Part shown: positions 1 to 11,660 of the stretch, piece after piece | Position numbering within the stretch: position 1 is the stretch's first letter | How the letters are laid out: each line of letters begins with the position of its first letter | Assembly (NCBI GenBank): GCA_907163375.1 | Contig: CAJQUW010001764.1 | Location: forward strand, 1 to 64,000 | Length of the DNA: 64,000 nt | Direction: 5' to 3' | Source of the DNA: Prostheceraeus crozeri | Taxonomy: Eukaryota > Platyhelminthes > Polycladida > Euryleptidae | Position numbers and translations under genes: made by a program | The notes under the pieces: generated by a model | Database searches by the model: none | What the model saw: the letters and a program-made list of their open reading frames with translations, nothing else | What the model was told of the DNA's origin: nothing

Positions 1-1070
1 AAAAAATATTGTCGAGCAGTTTTTTCTCCTCTTTCAAACGAGTAGCTGTAAGACAAAATCCGTCCACTAGAACCAAAGTTAGAAGATTGTTGTCGGGGGG
101 GGGGGGGGAGGTCAGTGAAATTTGATGAAAAATTTTTTGGTGACGGTCCCAGGTCGAAATTCCACACTTTGGAAAATTTTCAAAATTTTACCCATACAAA
201 GTCACTCTGACACTTAGGATTTTTTCAGGTGAGCGAGCTCCGACCTAAAATCTTGTAACCGCTCTAACTTTTGAACGAAGACAGATAGGAACAAGCCGAT
301 TGTTTCACTGAATTTGTCTCACTCTTAGCTTTCAAACGAGCTATCGCACGACAAAATCAGTCCACTAGAAGCCAAAATCGAAGCAAGCTGTCCAGAGGGG
401 GGGGGGACGTCAGCCGAAAATTTTTTCTCTCCGATTTCGCTGGAAACATCCTTCCTAACCCAAAATTTCACGTAGATTCCGAATCTGGCCTCCGTTTTTC
501 CTTCTTCTTTCCCCCTCTCATCCGTATGCTTCGTTTGGGGGGGGGGGGGTGGGGCGCTACACACCAAAACGTCCCACATTCTATGTCAAAATTTTTGAAG
601 AAACAGTTTTTTTCTCGCCGATTGCCTTGAAACTCACCCTACCGATGCAGAATTTCACGCTGAATCCGAATCTGACCTCCGTTTTCTCATCCGACCACTC
701 CTTCCACTCGAAACAACCCATTTTACAACCCAACATTCAGCAGATTGCACCAAAAACATCACACACTATAGCCTCAAGACTAATCCTGGCGGTCGCCCAC
801 GTCAACCAGGCGGTCGGACCCAGTCACCCGAGTCTCACACTCTGTCGTTGCAGAGGGGGGGGGGACGTCAGCGAACATGTTGTGAACGTGGACCCACCCG
901 GCCGGCACACCACGACAGACCACAACCTCTGTCGTTCCAGAGGGGGGGGGACTCAGACACGAAGCACCACGGCGGCCGACCACGACACTCTGCCGTTCCA
1001 GAGGGGGGGGGGACGCAGCCACGACGGCGGCCATCTTGCGCTATCCAGTATTTGTCACTTGCTTACTACT
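1..1070. mobile_element. Right end of a second PolB/Polinton-type element (cut by window start)
   Basis: This is the terminal part of an element related to the one at 11905-27785. It has the same G-tract-bounded repeat units (tracts near 95-109, 395-406, 539-550, 855-864, 938-947 and 1002-1011) and the same end motif GCGGCCATCTTGCGCTATCC, and it finishes in CTTACTACT at 1070. Bases 1071-1076 (TACGTA) are the expected 6-bp target duplication. The adjoining DNA is Penelope sequence whose intact counterpart at 2799-2804 still shows TACGTA uninterrupted. It is more diverged from the central copy than that copy's two ends are from each other, so it is probably another subfamily. No gene is visible in this terminal portion; the internal part lies outside the window. 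Confidence 0.85.
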
Positions 1071-1425
1071 TACGTACAATGATTACATGTATTGATATGT
1101 TTGCAAACTGCTGTATCTGTACTTCTATTCTCTTCGATCCTTTGCTGGAGTCTTCGTTTGGTTTTGCCAATATATTGGCTGCTTGGATCACCCAAGCATG
1201 TGAATTCATAGACCACACAAGACTTCAGCAAAGGTCCCGATTTGCATTTCAAAGAGAAATATGATTTTACTTTCGTAGTGTTGAATACAATCTTAGAGTT
1301 GATACCGCATCTTTTGTATATTTTCATCAAATTATTCCGTAATGTAAGCGATGGTTGACTAATGTACGGTAGTACTGTATAGTTTACATGTGCATCTGCT
1401 GTACTCGTACATGTATCATTGTGTG
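1071..1425 (-). repeat. Inverted 3' fragment of the Penelope-like element
   Basis: This stretch is an almost exact reverse complement of about 2455-2804 in the neighbouring forward Penelope copy. It encodes the same GIY-YIG nuclease part on the minus strand. A truncated inverted copy attached to the 5' side is a known outcome of Penelope-like integration, so both arms probably come from one insertion event. The arm is broken off at 1071 by the Polinton-type element to its left. Confidence 0.85.
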
Positions 1426-2990
1426 AGTTTTCATGAAAACTTTTGTGCTGTGTTCATGAAAACATGACGGTACATCACTGAAGATACATACAAGTACATT
1501 ATGCCATCTGGTAGTGAACCAGCTAAAATGTACGGTACGATAAAAGTACATAAAACTAACGCTCCTGGTCGACCAATTGTCAGTACAAGAGGGTCGTACA
1601 ATTACAATTTGGCCAAGTACCTCGACACAATTATCAAACAACATATCAATAAAACGTACTTGCTGAGTTCAACTGCTGAATTTATTGACAAAATTAAAGA
1701 AAAACAGTCGGTATTTAATAAGAATAATGTCTTAGTGAGTTTTGACGTGGAATCACTGTTTACCAATATACCCGTAGATGAAGTTATTAACATAGCAGCT
1801 AACCTAGTATACAGGAGTAATTCAAACAACAAACTGCGATGCGGTAAAGATTTTTTCATAAAACTATGTAAATTCGCTACACAAGGTAGCTTTATGTACA
1901 ATGATAATATGTATACTCAAACAGGTGGAGTTTCGATGGGTTCACCGTTGGCACCAACGCTTGCCAATCTCTTCCTAGCAGAATTAGAACAAGGTTGGAT
2001 GGGAGAACAATTCTCTCCCCTGTTCTACTCCAGATATGTAGATGACTGCATATGCGTATTTGATAACGTAGACAAAATTCACAAATTCCATGAGTACTTA
2101 AACAGACAACATCCTAACCTAAAATTCACCACTGAAGTGGGCAACAACAAATTACCTTTCCTAGATGTATTCATTAACACCGAAGATACTTTACAAACTT
2201 CCATTTACCGTAAAGATACGTATACTGGCCTCTTATTAAATTACAATTCCGTTTGCCCTAGGCAATGGAAAGTTGGACTTATTAATGGGATGTTACATCG
2301 AGCATATACAGCATCAAACTGCTGGGAAATGTTTCATAACGAAGTAAAAAACATGACTAGTATTTTTCAGAAAAACGGCTACCCACGGAGTACAGTAGAA
2401 AAAATGGTACGTAGCTTTCTTAGCAAAAAGAATACAGTGATTTCCAACGGGCACAATGATGCATGTACGAGTACAGCAGATGCACATGTAAACTATACAG
2501 TACTACCGTACATTAGTCAACCATCGCTTACATTACGGAATAATTTGATGAAAATATACAAACGATGCGGTATCAACTCTAAGATTGTATTCAACACTAC
2601 GAAAGTAAAATCATATTTCTCTTTGAAATGCAAATCGGGACCTTTGCTGAAGTCTTGTGTGGTCTATGAATTCACATGCTTGGGTGATCCAAGCAGCCAA
2701 TATATTGGCAAAACCAAACGAAGACTCCAGCAAAGGATCGAAGAGAATAGAAGTACAGATACAGCAGTTTGCAAACATATCAATACATGTAATCATTGTA
2801 CGTATGATATACATGTAAGTAATCAATTTCGCATAAGGTATATAGGTAACAGTAATTATCATATAAATGTTGTAGAAGCTTTAATGATAAAAGAGTAGGC
2901 CTATCAACCTAAGATCAATCACACTGCAGATTACAACGGTATGTCATACCTTCTTAAGGTTTTTAAATAAATAATTGTTTTTCCTACTAG
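1426..2990 (+). mobile_element. Penelope-like retroelement, 5'-truncated forward copy
   Basis: The forward arm runs from a short palindromic junction (two copies of GTTTTCATGAAAAC-like sequence at about 1429-1465) through the RT-nuclease frame to an AT-rich tail near 2990. The 3' limit is approximate because no clear target duplication was found. Together with 1071-1425 it makes a head-to-head inverted structure typical of the Penelope order. Confidence 0.8.
1466..2898 (+). pseudogene. Penelope-like reverse transcriptase with GIY-YIG endonuclease, N-terminally truncated
   Basis: The frame from the ATG at 1501 gives 465 residues, and in-frame similarity extends back to about 1466. It begins in the fingers region (MYGTIKVHK, then PGRPIVS), followed by FDVESLFTNIP, the palm block GGVSMGSPLAPTLANLF and the catalytic YVDD (about 2035-2047). 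The C-terminal GIY-YIG domain reads YEFTCLGDPSSQYIGKTKRR (about 2665-2725). Penelope-like elements copy RNA at the target and use this nuclease for nicking. The missing N-terminal portion makes this copy non-autonomous, but the remaining frame has no stops and its duplicate arm is nearly identical, so the insertion is young. Confidence 0.9.
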
Positions 2991-3271
2991 CTTAAATTCT
3001 TGCAAATTCGTGTAATGTGTTTTGTTTTGTCATTGCTTCAGAACGCTAATCAGTCAATGCTGATTTTATTCACTTTTTAAGACGTAGACCTTTATCGGTT
3101 AACCATATTCTGTTCATCACATAGATGACAACATCTAGTTTTTTGCAGACTCAATCATCTTGTCTGATTTCTGTAGTAAGCTATCAAAATAGTTTACGAA
3201 AATCTGTATATGTTTGTGTCAGATGAGACATAAGGAGATACTTTATTATTCCTGCTAATTTATGATTGCAG
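2991..3271. other. Stretch with nothing recognised
   Basis: AT-rich sequence between the Penelope tail and the exon candidate at 3272. A pyrimidine-poor but usable AG acceptor closes it at 3270-3271. No repeat or RNA gene was seen. Confidence 0.5.
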
Positions 3272-3455
3272 TAATGTGAAGCAAGCGCTACTAGCTCCTT
3301 CACCAGAAGAAGTCAAACCACTAGAAACCTCGATCATTCTGCATGCATGGGATTTGCAAATTCGCTTAACCGGATTTTTCACCTATCCGGGTCATTGGCA
3401 AACCTGTTTGATTGAAGCAGACCGGATAATCGAAGATGAACTTTATACAGATAAT
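3272..3455 (+). CDS. Candidate host exon, unrecognised product
   Basis: An acceptor (ATGATTGCAG) and a donor (AATAAT then GTATGAG, roughly) bracket 184 bases with one long open phase. They encode about 61 residues, including PEEVKPLETSIILHAWDLQI and GFFTYPGHWQTCLIEADRII. Composition is protein-like (tryptophans, a mixed helical pattern), unlike the surrounding AT-rich DNA. It enters with one base completing a codon and leaves in phase 0. It points opposite to the two-exon gene at 4322-9822, so it would belong to another gene. I do not recognise the family; it could also be a remnant of an old element. Confidence 0.45.
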
Positions 3456-4321
3456 GTATGAGACGTAAACTATTTCAGCACTCAATTTATTTACATTATC
3501 TTGACTTTTGAAAAATTTATGTGTTTTTAAGAGGCATGTTGATTAACGACTTGCACCCACTTATCTAAACCTGTATCCCAAGACACAAGTCATTTAAGCA
3601 TTGCAATCGTACTGCTTTGCATACAGCATTATTGATCGTGTGGAATCCCTACTTCATCAACAATGATGAGAGTGAATGGAAGTCCACGAATTCACGAGAC
3701 TGGTATTATTCGGTCTCTTCTAAACGTGTGATAGCAGTGTGGAAGACTCTCAAGAAAGCATTAGTTGTTTTACATGGCTTTCTTTGCATGAATGACTGAC
3801 AGTACCAGTGACCAAATCGTTATATTTGTAGGTGCATCGAACTAGAGGCAACACAACCTTCCAATCCACATAATAATGTCGTCCTTAAGATATTCATGAA
3901 GATCTCACTAATTTGTTAACGTGAATAATGACAACGATTGTGAATACCATGATGAAACTAAGATTGCTTGTGAGCTGCCATCAGGGAAAATGTTGTAATT
4001 TCGCAATACAATGCAAATATGTAAAAAAGTTCATGGGAAGTCGCACTTCCGTATTCTTGGCAATAGACAATATTTCGACATCTATGACAATTTTTTACAA
4101 CGAAAATCTTATTTTGAAAAATAAGTCAGTTATGAAAATACTACATGTCCTACTGATTATGTAGAGCTTCCATACCCTCATAATTTCATGGAAAAGAAAT
4201 TGTGAATTTTTTAACCTAGATGTTTTCATATAAGATTTAAGTTCGATATGAGATTAATTTTTTTTGTAATTCCCCGTGCTTGGTTTGTTATAATTCGAGT
4301 GCAGCTGATACAATAACTTAC
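3456..4321. other. Stretch with nothing recognised
   Basis: AT-rich non-coding sequence. Short frames at 3617-3799 and 3928-4164 have no recognisable similarity and no splice borders. The right end is the donor of the exon at 4322-5073 read on the minus strand. Confidence 0.5.
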
Positions 4322-5073
4322 GTAATTGGGGCATCCCTTTCATGAGGCAATGATGAGCGATTAAAAGTTTGTGATGTGGAATATTGATTTGCTTGCGAAA
4401 TAATCTCGTCGACAGAAAACGCTATGCTTGCCTTTACTGGATGAGTTGAGGTAAATCGTGGCAAGTTCTCATTCGAATTCACATGGTCAGGACTGCAATC
4501 CCCTTCAGATTTGATATACGGCACCTCTGATTGTTTTCGAAGATCTGATCTTTCGAGGATTTTTTGAAGAATTGAATGTTGTTGTTCTTGCAATTGTTTC
4601 TCCTTCTTCATCAGCTCTGGATCCATCTGGTACACATCACGCAAATAATCCTCTTCATTCTCAAATTTACCATTGTGATGATCTGATTGTGCTTCGCTCA
4701 AGCCATTACCATTTATCGATGCATGTGTGCCATTTTCATTATAAACATATTGCTTTTCATTTGGATATAAAAGTTCAAATTTCCCACTCCAATCACTGGC
4801 AGTTTCACTCAGGTTCTTACTTTTCTCTTTCAATTGAGCACCTTTTGGCTCAGGTTCTATCAAGTCTTCATCAGATTCTGAAAAGTCGCTGAGGTGTGGC
4901 AACTCACGACGGCGGAACGATGCTCTTTCCTCCAACACTTTGAGAACCTCTGAAACACTCCGATTTGTTAAATCTGGGGCTGAGGCAGCACTCTGAGAAG
5001 TTGAGCTCGTTTTCGCATTAGTTTTACTTTTTGATGAGCGTTTAGAACGAAGAGTTTCTCGATCCTTCATTAC
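4322..5073 (-). CDS. Host gene exon (752 bp), unrecognised acidic/serine-rich protein
   Basis: On the minus strand an acceptor (TTTTATACAG) precedes 5073 and a donor (ATTAC then GTAAGT) follows 4322. The exon opens in phase 0 and encodes 250 residues plus two bases. It starts VMKDRETLRSKRSSKSK, a basic serine-rich patch, then has LTNRSVSEVLKVLEERASFR, an acidic patch (SDFSESDEDLIEPEP), a glutamine/glutamate-rich helix (MKKEKQLQEQQHSILQKILE) likely to be a short coiled coil, and a polar tail. There is no signal peptide or membrane segment. It looks like an intrinsically disordered adaptor or cytoskeletal-type protein; the family is not recognised. Its phase joins cleanly with the exon at 9597-9822. 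Confidence 0.7.
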
Positions 5074-6316
5074 CTGTATAAAATAGAACGAATTTATAAA
5101 CATCTCATGTCACAATTGGAGGAAGCTAAGTTAAATAGAAAGGCTACTTATGATGACATCATTAAAAAAGCTAGGTGAATTCGACATTGATGACGGGTCA
5201 TAGTTTGCAACATTTATCACCTGATTTCGGTCGCTCCTCAGTTTTTGCTTAATTAGAAATTGAAATCACGACAGATATTCTACTAATGCATTCATTTTTT
5301 AAGAATTCACATGCAGCAAGATAACGGGACTTATATCAACCCAAAAATGCCGATTTATTTTCAGGTGTTGAAAATATCTACATTTGTATTTATGAAATAT
5401 TGAACATTATCTTTCGAGATAGAAGTTTCAGTTAGCAGCTTCGGGATGTTTTACTTTTAATTATCAGTTTAAAACAGCTAACACAAAACAACTAATTATT
5501 TCCTAGTTAGCCTATGTATTTCAATTCCTAATTTATAAACGTGATAGTGTAGCGCATGCTAAACAAAACACCAAGACCAATATCCATATGGTATAAAAAT
5601 GCTATATAATCCAAGAATGAAGATTTTGCAGGAAAATTTGATTTTCCTCCGCAGTTGCAGATGACTGGAGTAAAAGTGAATTAGGAATTAAGACATTTTA
5701 TTATCATCCATCTTTTGCATCCGAGAACTCCATGAATGGGATCGAAATCATCAAGTCAAATTGAATTAAAAGAAATAGTGCAATGGATAAATCCAAGGAA
5801 ATATACATAAATCACTTCGGTGACGAATGGTTATCAGTGGATTGCAAAATATTCTAGATGAATTTCTTGTATTCAGAATTTTTCTTAGAATCAGACACAG
5901 GCGATTTCCGTTCGAGCACCAACGTGGTCATTTAAGAGACACAATGTAGTACTCTTCTGCAGTCTCCCTAACGTCAGGTCACGCATCTGTTCATAGTTAT
6001 AAACCAACTACCTGGTCTTATTAAGTCACGAAACAACTGGGAAGTGGACGGAGCGATTGGCCCCCAAAAAGAGATTTTTACCGTCATTTTCAGCTATACT
6101 CTGACGACGAAGTAAAGAAGAGCATACATGGTGAACAGAGACGGCAGGACGAGTTCACCTACTGCATGAGCATGTCAACTTACATCAGGGATCTGCCGCA
6201 GGAGGCATTGAAAAGTCACCATCAGCTGTGACGATTATTATTCGAGGTGCTTTAAATTCAATTCAATCATGCAATTTTAATTTTTTGAGGTTGAGAAGAA
6301 CCAAGGAGATTTTAAC
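5074..6316. other. Intron DNA, nothing recognised
   Basis: Part of the long intron between the two minus-strand exons. AT-rich, without open frames of note. A slightly GC-richer stretch around 5930-6240 resembles decayed transposon DNA but gives no identifiable motif. Confidence 0.5.
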
Positions 6317-8436
6317 TAGGGTGCGGCGATGTTTTATTTTCCCCAACGATCGATTTAATTTCGATTTTTTTTCCGATTTCGATTTTTTTGTAAACTAAAA
6401 AAGAAGTCATTTCAAAACAGTCTGAGCTTTATTTTCTAATTACGTGTAAGTGGGCGATATATGTATGACAAACGTCTCAAAACATCGGCCAATACTGAAT
6501 CATATGAAAGCATATTGTGAAGTCTAATTAGAAAAACGCATTACCCCCTACTCATTCAAAAGTCTACTGTTGCGTCTGATTTTGATCAGTTCCCGTTCGC
6601 GCAAGCCACTCAAATTTGCACGACTGGGCGTTATGGTATTGCCCGTTACACTTCCTAGTCTTCCCGAAGCCGTGTTTGTTGCTGGAATACACAAGAATTG
6701 TCGGGCAATCCTGGCCAAATTTGGAAGATTCTGCAGTTGATTCTTCCAGAAGGCAAGAACGTCAAATTTCTTGTGGTCGGGTGCAGGATTTGTTTGCTCC
6801 ACCAATTCGACATATCGCTGCCACTCCATCATAGCTCGGTCTTTGATGTTTTTGCTAATTGATTCCACCGGAGATCTAATTCTCATCTGCGACCACAAGG
6901 AAACACGTTGTCGTTTCTCATCAGACTTTTCTTGGCTAACTCCTGCAGTAATCACCTTCTCTTCTGTGTGAGACAAGATTTCCGAAGATCATTAGCTGCC
7001 TCACAGGCTTTGAAGGAGTCTTCAATACACAATTGTAGTGTGTGAGCCATGCAAGGCATCCAAGGAATTCCAGTCAATTCAATACCTCGTCGAACATTGC
7101 CAGCGTTGTCGGTCACTCCAGCTTCGAATATCTGATCATTAACATCGATGGACATTTCTTTCATTAATCCACGCAGACACTGTGATATCGTTTCTCCAGT
7201 ATGGTCTCTATCCGACGAATTGAAAGGTTCAACTCCGATGCAATAGGAATGTAGCCGGTAGTCGGCGTCAATAGAAGATGCAGTCACTTCTAAGAAATTC
7301 TCATGATTCTTAGCGTCGTAGAAGTCGAGAGTTATTGCGTATGACGGGAAATCATTCTCTTGGAAAAAGTTCTGCATTTTCACATCGATTTCTCGTTCCA
7401 ACGTCGGAAGCACAGTGCGCCGCATTTTGGTCTCACTAGGAAAGTCATATCTGTCGTTCAAGCATTCGACAAATTTGCGAAATGTTCATTTTCGATGAAA
7501 CGAATAGATAGATATCCCTCAGCGATAGTTTGAGCAAGTAGACGATCGAGCTTTAGAGCTTTCGCACTACCATGTGGATACTTGTGAGGAACCCCAAAGG
7601 AAGTTTCGATGGTTGATTGACGAGATGGAGATGGCTTTCTTTTCACCGCCTTCTTTGCTTTCTCCTCTGACATCTCCTGCTGAAGATCGGAGTAGATTTT
7701 CGGATGATTGTCTTTCAAATGTCTGAACATATTGGTAGTCGATCCATCTTTCACCTTTACACTCGGATTCCTACAGCCACCTGTGAGACATTTTGCTGAC
7801 GTCTTGCAATTGTCTAAAGTAAAATAACATTTGTGATTTCTGTTTCGTGGACATAACGACGGTAGGGGGAGCGTAGAATGCCGAAATTGACTACAGCATA
7901 GCCCTCTCGATCGAAGGCGATCATGATATCAATGTCTAACTTTAAACCAATCAGCGTCCCAACGAGTTTCGTCACCTGCTGCTCACCTTAAATCAACTAT
8001 TTTTAGCTTCCCTAAGAAATAGTGCACGGAGTCAAGGACAATGCCAACGCCGCTGACTCGCAGCTTCAACCACAGAATTGGCTTCAACCGTTGGTTGGCT
8101 TCAACTGACATCACAGATTCGTCACACAATAGACTGCCTGAGCCGATTCCGGCTGATAGCAGTAGCAGTCTAGCACAGCAACTTGTTTGATGATCAAGTA
8201 ACCATCCTACATGTAGCTAGCTGGGAGGAATCACAGATAATTTCAATTAAGAAATCGTTCTCGTGTACATGAAATGAATTGAGTTTGACCACTTCCCATA
8301 CCTGTATTGACCTGAATTGGGAAATGTAGCATTTATTTATCAAAACGAAAAAATCGAACTGAAAATCGCGATCTCTTTTGATTACCGATCGATTTTCGAT
8401 TTTTCAATTCCGATCAATTTAAATCGCTGCACCCTA
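6317..8436 (-). mobile_element. Decayed hAT DNA transposon inside a host intron
   Basis: Terminal inverted repeats TAGGGTGCGGCGAT (6317-6330) and ATCGCTGCACCCTA (8423-8436) match with one mismatch. Both ends have subterminal CGATTT-rich DNA. The expected 8-bp target duplication is not visible (ATTTTAAC on the left, AAACGTAT on the right), which fits an old insertion. Total length is 2120 bp. The transposase remains lie on the minus strand at 6551-7810; the stretch 7811-8420 holds only the promoter-side non-coding part. Confidence 0.85.
6551..7810 (-). pseudogene. hAT transposase, internally deleted and frameshifted
   Basis: Read from 7810 downward, a BED-type zinc finger comes first (CRNPSVKVKDGSTTNMFRHL with a following H), then a lysine-rich linker, then the catalytic region with VTDNAGN and MPCMAHTLQLCIEDSF, and finally the hAT dimerisation domain (FDVLAFWKNQ, then LARIARQFLCIPATNT). 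It is in three frames: about 7754-7458, 7461-6952 and 6976-6548. Typical hAT transposases are over 600 residues; here about 400 remain, and the central RNase-H portion between LQLCIEDS and the C-terminal domain is missing. It cannot make an active enzyme. Confidence 0.85.
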
Positions 8437-8769
8437 AAACGTATACATAATATTTTGACTGTTATGTTTTTATTGTATAGATATACAAATGGTACCGATT
8501 ACAGCTTGTGAGCGCAACACCTGCGTGTAACCGACACTAATGAAGTGCATCACTTAGAAGAATCCGCAGTGTGATGAAAGATCGCACTCACTAAGTCTTC
8601 TTTAAATAATTTTAAGCATCACTGCATGAATCACAAAGTCAGGATGACCATTCCATACGTTTGTTATCAGGATTTCCAATGGCCGGCCTTTACATTAGAG
8701 AATGGTCTCTTGTAATAGTGTCAGCAAATTTGAAGCTATCGAAGCGTAGGTTGACTTCATGATGGAGCA
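8437..8769. other. Intron DNA, nothing recognised
   Basis: Short AT-rich spacer between the hAT element and a LINE scrap. No motif seen. Confidence 0.4.
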
Positions 8770-9330
8770 TCTAATATGCGAGCATCAAGCCAAGAAAATT
8801 CCTCTCATTTCGAGATTCGATGCATAGAATCGTCAGACGGAATTATATAATCACTGTTTGATAAGTTGGCTCGACGACATACGTTTTTTGGCGCAATATT
8901 TTGAATTTTTTTGATTGCTTTTATATCTTTAATTGGATGAGGGCTCCATACCTGGATGTACTCAGTCACTGATCGAACATATGAAACAAACGCCTTCATG
9001 AGATGAAAAGGAGATGGAAAGGATTTTTTTGTTGAAAAATCGCAGGATCAAATATGCTCGAGAGGATCTTTTCTTTATAGTGAGAAGAGATTTTGAGATT
9101 TGATACGAAAGTAACACCAATATTGCGAAGCTCAGACCTTGCATCTATACTTATATTGATCAAATGTAGCAGCCAATTACATGGGGGGGGCGATCGATAT
9201 TAGATTAAGTTCTGAAATGGAGGTAGACAACGATGCTTTACAGGAAATATTGTGAAGAGTTCATCTGATCAATACCTCCACGCTTATACAGTTTTAGCTC
9301 ATCTGCGAAAAGACGTATTTTGCAATCAGT
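8770..9330 (-). pseudogene. LINE reverse transcriptase scrap (CR1/jockey-like)
   Basis: Minus-strand frames show a degenerate palm motif LFADELKLYKR (about 9315-9285, for the usual FADD), then SRAYLILRFFNKK, then YVRSVTEYIQVWSPHPIKDI, the order seen in the C-terminal half of CR1/jockey-type reverse transcriptases. At least two frame changes and several stops separate the pieces. No endonuclease or tail remains. It sits in the host intron on the same strand as the gene. Confidence 0.6.
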
Positions 9331-9596
9331 GATAATTGAGTCAACTTTTATATGCAGAATATCGATTTTGTCTAAGAAGGCTTGCCTTTAAAGGAAGAAT
9401 TTTTGCCATTTTATCACTATCAGACAGCCGAAATGATGATGCGAATTACATCATTAACATCGATGTAATTTCACGCGACGATTATTCCTAATGCAATTAG
9501 TATCACGAACGTTCAGAATACAAGATCTAATGATTGCATCATTGCACTTATAATTCAGGAATTTACAAGAAGTTCAATAAATTAGATGAAACTTAC

Positions 9597-9822
9597 CTCT
9601 CGAAAATCCCTCGCGGTTTCCATCAGAATAACCGATGTCCGGCTTGTATCCAGTGTTCTTGCAGTTGGAATTTCATCCTGGATAGATTGCAAATTTAAAA
9701 TTTCAATTTTATTGTCATTGTTAATCGATTTCTCAGGTTTATTGCCATTCATTTTCACAGCATCTGACTGACTGCTAGTACCTGGTGCTCTAGGTGTTCC
9801 CGAAGTATCACTCACTGATCTT
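9597..9822 (-). CDS. Host gene exon (226 bp), upstream partner of 4322-5073
   Basis: A good acceptor (TTCTTGTTTCAG) precedes 9822 and a donor (GAGAG then GTAAGT) follows 9597 on the minus strand. The exon enters with one base finishing a codon and leaves in phase 0, which matches the phase-0 start of the next exon at 5073. It encodes 75 residues with SVSDTSGTPRAPGTSSQSDA, polar low-complexity sequence, then LNLQSIQDEIPTARTLDTSR. Like its partner it looks disordered and serine/threonine-rich. No earlier exon could be placed upstream, so the gene start is unknown and the family unidentified. Confidence 0.65.
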
Positions 9823-11527
9823 CTGAAACAAGAAACGTTCTTTCCTTTAAAATCTAAAATCATACACAGTTTCCAATGAGTCGAAAATTATCTGAACTGA
9901 ACGATACAGTGATCAATGAGTTATTGTTTTTTGAAGTCCAGATATTTCATGCCTTCCTGGTTTTCAACCTTCAACGAAACTTTTGAGATCAAGGCTGTAA
10001 GGTTTAAGCTTTCCACTATTTTTCATATTTGCTTGCATTTAAGCATAATTACAATTTTCTTATGGCTAAAATATCACACTGGAAATTACAAATCAGACTT
10101 TTACATCGCTAGCTTATATCATACATTTTATGCTATCACTTGTTATTGAAAATTATAATAATGTCTATCTTCTATGAAAATCGATGGTGCATTGAACAGT
10201 GAATGATCATGATCACACTTCATAAATTCTAGAGATCATTCGATTAAAGCATGCGAGCCAAGAAAGTCTAGTGATTAGCACATGTATAAAATGATCTTGG
10301 GTATGCGCATCTCCTTTCCATCTCTTCAAGAGCAGTGGAAAATTTAGGACTCAAAAAGTTTAAAAAAGACCATAAAAAGCATATATTATTCATATCACTT
10401 GCACAGAGTAGTTGTCCCCTGGGAACCAAGCTCCTCCCTGGCCTGATTTTTATTCCAATAGGATTCAATTCAATTGGGATCTGATAGCTTCTTCCCATCT
10501 CACTCTCGAGTGTGATCGGGAGAGTCTTATTTCAAGTAATTCAATTTTCGGCCATTCATGAGAAAATATATCTCTCCCTCAATATACAGATTATTTTTGT
10601 TTATCTAAATAAGGTTCGTTCCCCGACATGTTTCGTCACGCTGGACAGTCTCACCACTTGAAACTGACCACCATGACGAGGCACGTCGGGGATCTCTATT
10701 TTGATAAATAAAAATTCGTCTGTAATTTGAGGGAAAGCTATATTTTTTCTTGCATCGCGGAAAATTGAATAATAAACCTCCCGTATAAGACAACGAAGAA
10801 CATTATGTCACGTAAGTAGCAGTAATTTCATGTCGGTTGGCAGACTTGGTTGTGTAAAAATGAACCAGTAAATTCAAGTCGTGGATCTTCCAGTTTAGAA
10901 TTAAACTCCTCGATCATTAATAACGGATTTGGCTTTGTATAGCACATCTGCTCGTCTCAATCTTAATCATTGAATGTACAAATATGTGAGTTTGCATCAT
11001 TTTCCAGACATCGCCTGATCAACTCATTACATGGAATAGGCCGGAAGCAAAGACTGGAAGTCGATGAAGTGTGTATGAAGCTTGTGATGTGATCCAGAAT
11101 TGCATTCAATATGAAGGATTGATGGGAAACGCATCATACATTTTTAGTTAAAACACTGCATACTTCGAAAATAGCGAAGCTCTTGGCAAAGGAAGGATAT
11201 AAACTTAAACAAAGCCTTTGTGGAAATTCAGATGTGACATGATACAGATGTGAAGGCAAGCCGAGCCAAACATCAGGAGACAGGAAAGTATTTTTTACGA
11301 ACTTATAATTTATTTTTATTTCATTTTTATAAGCTTAAGACGAGAGGGTGGCATAAAGATGACGAAGTACTCCTAAAAATTACAAATGAAGATATACACA
11401 AAACAGATGAAACTTCAGTTATATAGAAGAAGCATACAAAACAAAGAGAAATTTTGAACGGAATGATCGTGGTAAGAAGTAGGAATATCAATAATGGTAC
11501 CTTCTAGAAATACCGGTATTTCAATAC
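9823..11527. other. Non-coding stretch, nothing recognised
   Basis: AT-rich DNA upstream of the exon at 9822. An imperfect inverted pair (CCCCGACATG near 10620 and CACGTCGGGG near 10681) may be a small hairpin or MITE relic. No coding motif was found, and no further exon of the host gene could be supported. Confidence 0.45.
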
Positions 11528-11660
11528 CAGAGATGAGAATGGGGCAACGAGGTCCCAGATTAAATTCACATTTCAGGGGGCTCCAAATAGTAAATAATAA
11601 AAAATACATTAGGCAGACTTGCTAGGCCCCGCGGAATTCCGCGGAAAAATCTCATCCCTG
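11528..11660. mobile_element. 133-bp MITE with CAGRGATGAGA ends
   Basis: Ends CAGAGATGAGA (11528-11538) and TCTCATCCCTG (11650-11660) are inverted repeats with one mismatch. The hexamer CAATAC lies directly outside both (11522-11527 and 11661-11666). A perfect 16-bp palindrome CCGCGGAATTCCGCGG occupies 11629-11644 next to the right end. It has no coding capacity. The ends look hAT-like, although the visible duplication is 6 rather than 8 bp. Confidence 0.65.

Noticed and set aside
549-1264. Long frames across the G-tract repeat at the window start
   Set aside because: They run through terminal-repeat DNA with homopolymers and have no protein-like conservation; they are by-products of low stop density.
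2899-2990. Search for a hammerhead in the first Penelope-like element
   Set aside because: No CTGATGA...GAAA arrangement was found in its tail or junction, unlike the second element.
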